This document shows positions 5,354 through 5,608 of a stretch of DNA of 5,608 nt, piece after piece. The notes beneath the pieces were generated by a model. The model was not told where the DNA came from and made no database searches. It saw only the letters and a list, made by a program, of their open reading frames with translations. Both the position numbers and the translations under genes were made by a program. Each line of letters begins with the position of its first letter. Position 1 is the stretch's first letter. Source of the stretch: Deltaproteobacteria bacterium ADurb.Bin026 (lineage in GTDB: Bacteria > Desulfobacterota > Syntrophorhabdia > Syntrophorhabdales > Syntrophorhabdaceae); NCBI GenBank assembly GCA_002071245.1, contig MWEV01000110.1, positions 1-5,608 on the forward strand, written 5' to 3'.

Positions 5354-5608
5354 CTCAATAATTGAAACTATCTGTTTCAATAGCACATCTTTGTTTTCAA
5401 GGCGTTCCACATAAGCATCTTTTATAATGACCATACCGTTTTCATCACCGAGAAAAACATGAAGCGTTAATACATCGTTGGTTATAGATGCGTTTATTCC
5501 GAGTGGAACCTGACAACCCCCGCCGATTATGGATTGCAGTTCTCTTTCTAACATAATTTCATGGAAGGTATTTTCGTGATTCAGGGGTTTTACAAATTCC
5601 ATACAATC
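5333..5608 (-). CDS. hemC: Hydroxymethylbilane synthase (porphobilinogen deaminase), C-terminal part
   Basis: This is the 3' end of hemC; the gene continues beyond the right edge, so only about 91 C-terminal residues of the usual roughly 310 are seen. The enzyme polymerises four porphobilinogen molecules into hydroxymethylbilane in tetrapyrrole (heme, siroheme, cobalamin) synthesis in the cytoplasm. The diagnostic stretch is LERELQSIIGGGCQVPLG, matching the ER-x-L...GGCQ-P-G signature. Its Cys (codon 5513-5515) carries the dipyrromethane cofactor by thioether linkage. The rest is the small domain 3: two beta-strands (DVLTLHVFLGDENG, VIIKDAYVERL) and a final helix. Codons before the Met at 5602 are open (Asp-Cys), and PLNHENT upstream of the signature is typical mid-protein hemC sequence, so that Met is internal. 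The last codons form part of the terminator hairpin. Confidence 0.93.
   Translation of the reverse strand, partial: DCMEFVKPLNHENTFHEIMLERELQSIIGGGCQVPLGINASITNDVLTLHVFLGDENGMVIIKDAYVERLENKDVLLKQIVSIIEKKMPSA

Noticed and set aside
5132..5365. Overlapping + strand frame running from the HU gene through the terminator
   Set aside because: It is HU read out of frame and continues through the hairpin; the real frame carries the HU signature.

Overview
The window comes from an AT-rich bacterial chromosome. All genes are ordinary bacterial types: hemC, an HU-type nucleoid protein, a PurF homologue and two exported cell-envelope enzymes. An exported lytic transglycosylase fits a diderm (Gram-negative) bacterium. 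The HU sequence and the Fe-S-type PurF relative loosely recall anaerobic lineages such as Nitrospirota or Desulfobacterota, but that placement is an impression, not something the sequence proves. No rRNA, tRNA, insertion sequence, CRISPR array or phage gene is visible.

Layout, left to right. (1) 1-178 is an AT-rich leader with no gene. (2) 179-2122 and 2132-3037 (+) form a likely two-gene transcription unit. It encodes a large secreted protein with a C-terminal SLT lytic transglycosylase domain, then a secreted Ntn-hydrolase of the acyltransferase (C45/choloylglycine hydrolase-like) type. (3) A good sigma70-like promoter overlaps the stop codon of the hydrolase gene. It drives a small, basic, unrecognised protein (3105-3389, +) ending in a Gly-Val repeat tail. 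(4) Convergent to it on the - strand is a 462-residue PurF-like protein (3414-4802). It keeps the PRPP site and four candidate Fe-S cysteines, but has Ser in place of the catalytic Cys and has lost other glutaminase residues. (5) A very AT-rich divergent intergenic region (4803-5016) separates it from the HU gene (5017-5286, +). (6) The HU gene and the 3' end of hemC (5333-5608, -, running off the right edge) converge on one perfect 15-bp hairpin that can act as a terminator in both directions. The last codons of hemC lie inside it.

The genes do not form a single pathway. The first two act together, if at all, outside the cytoplasm on peptidoglycan or acylated amides. hemC (tetrapyrrole synthesis) and HU (chromosome organisation) are housekeeping genes. 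The most interesting locus is the PurF paralogue with a dismantled glutaminase site. Next are the roughly 460-residue unassigned region fused to the transglycosylase domain and the small protein with its own promoter.
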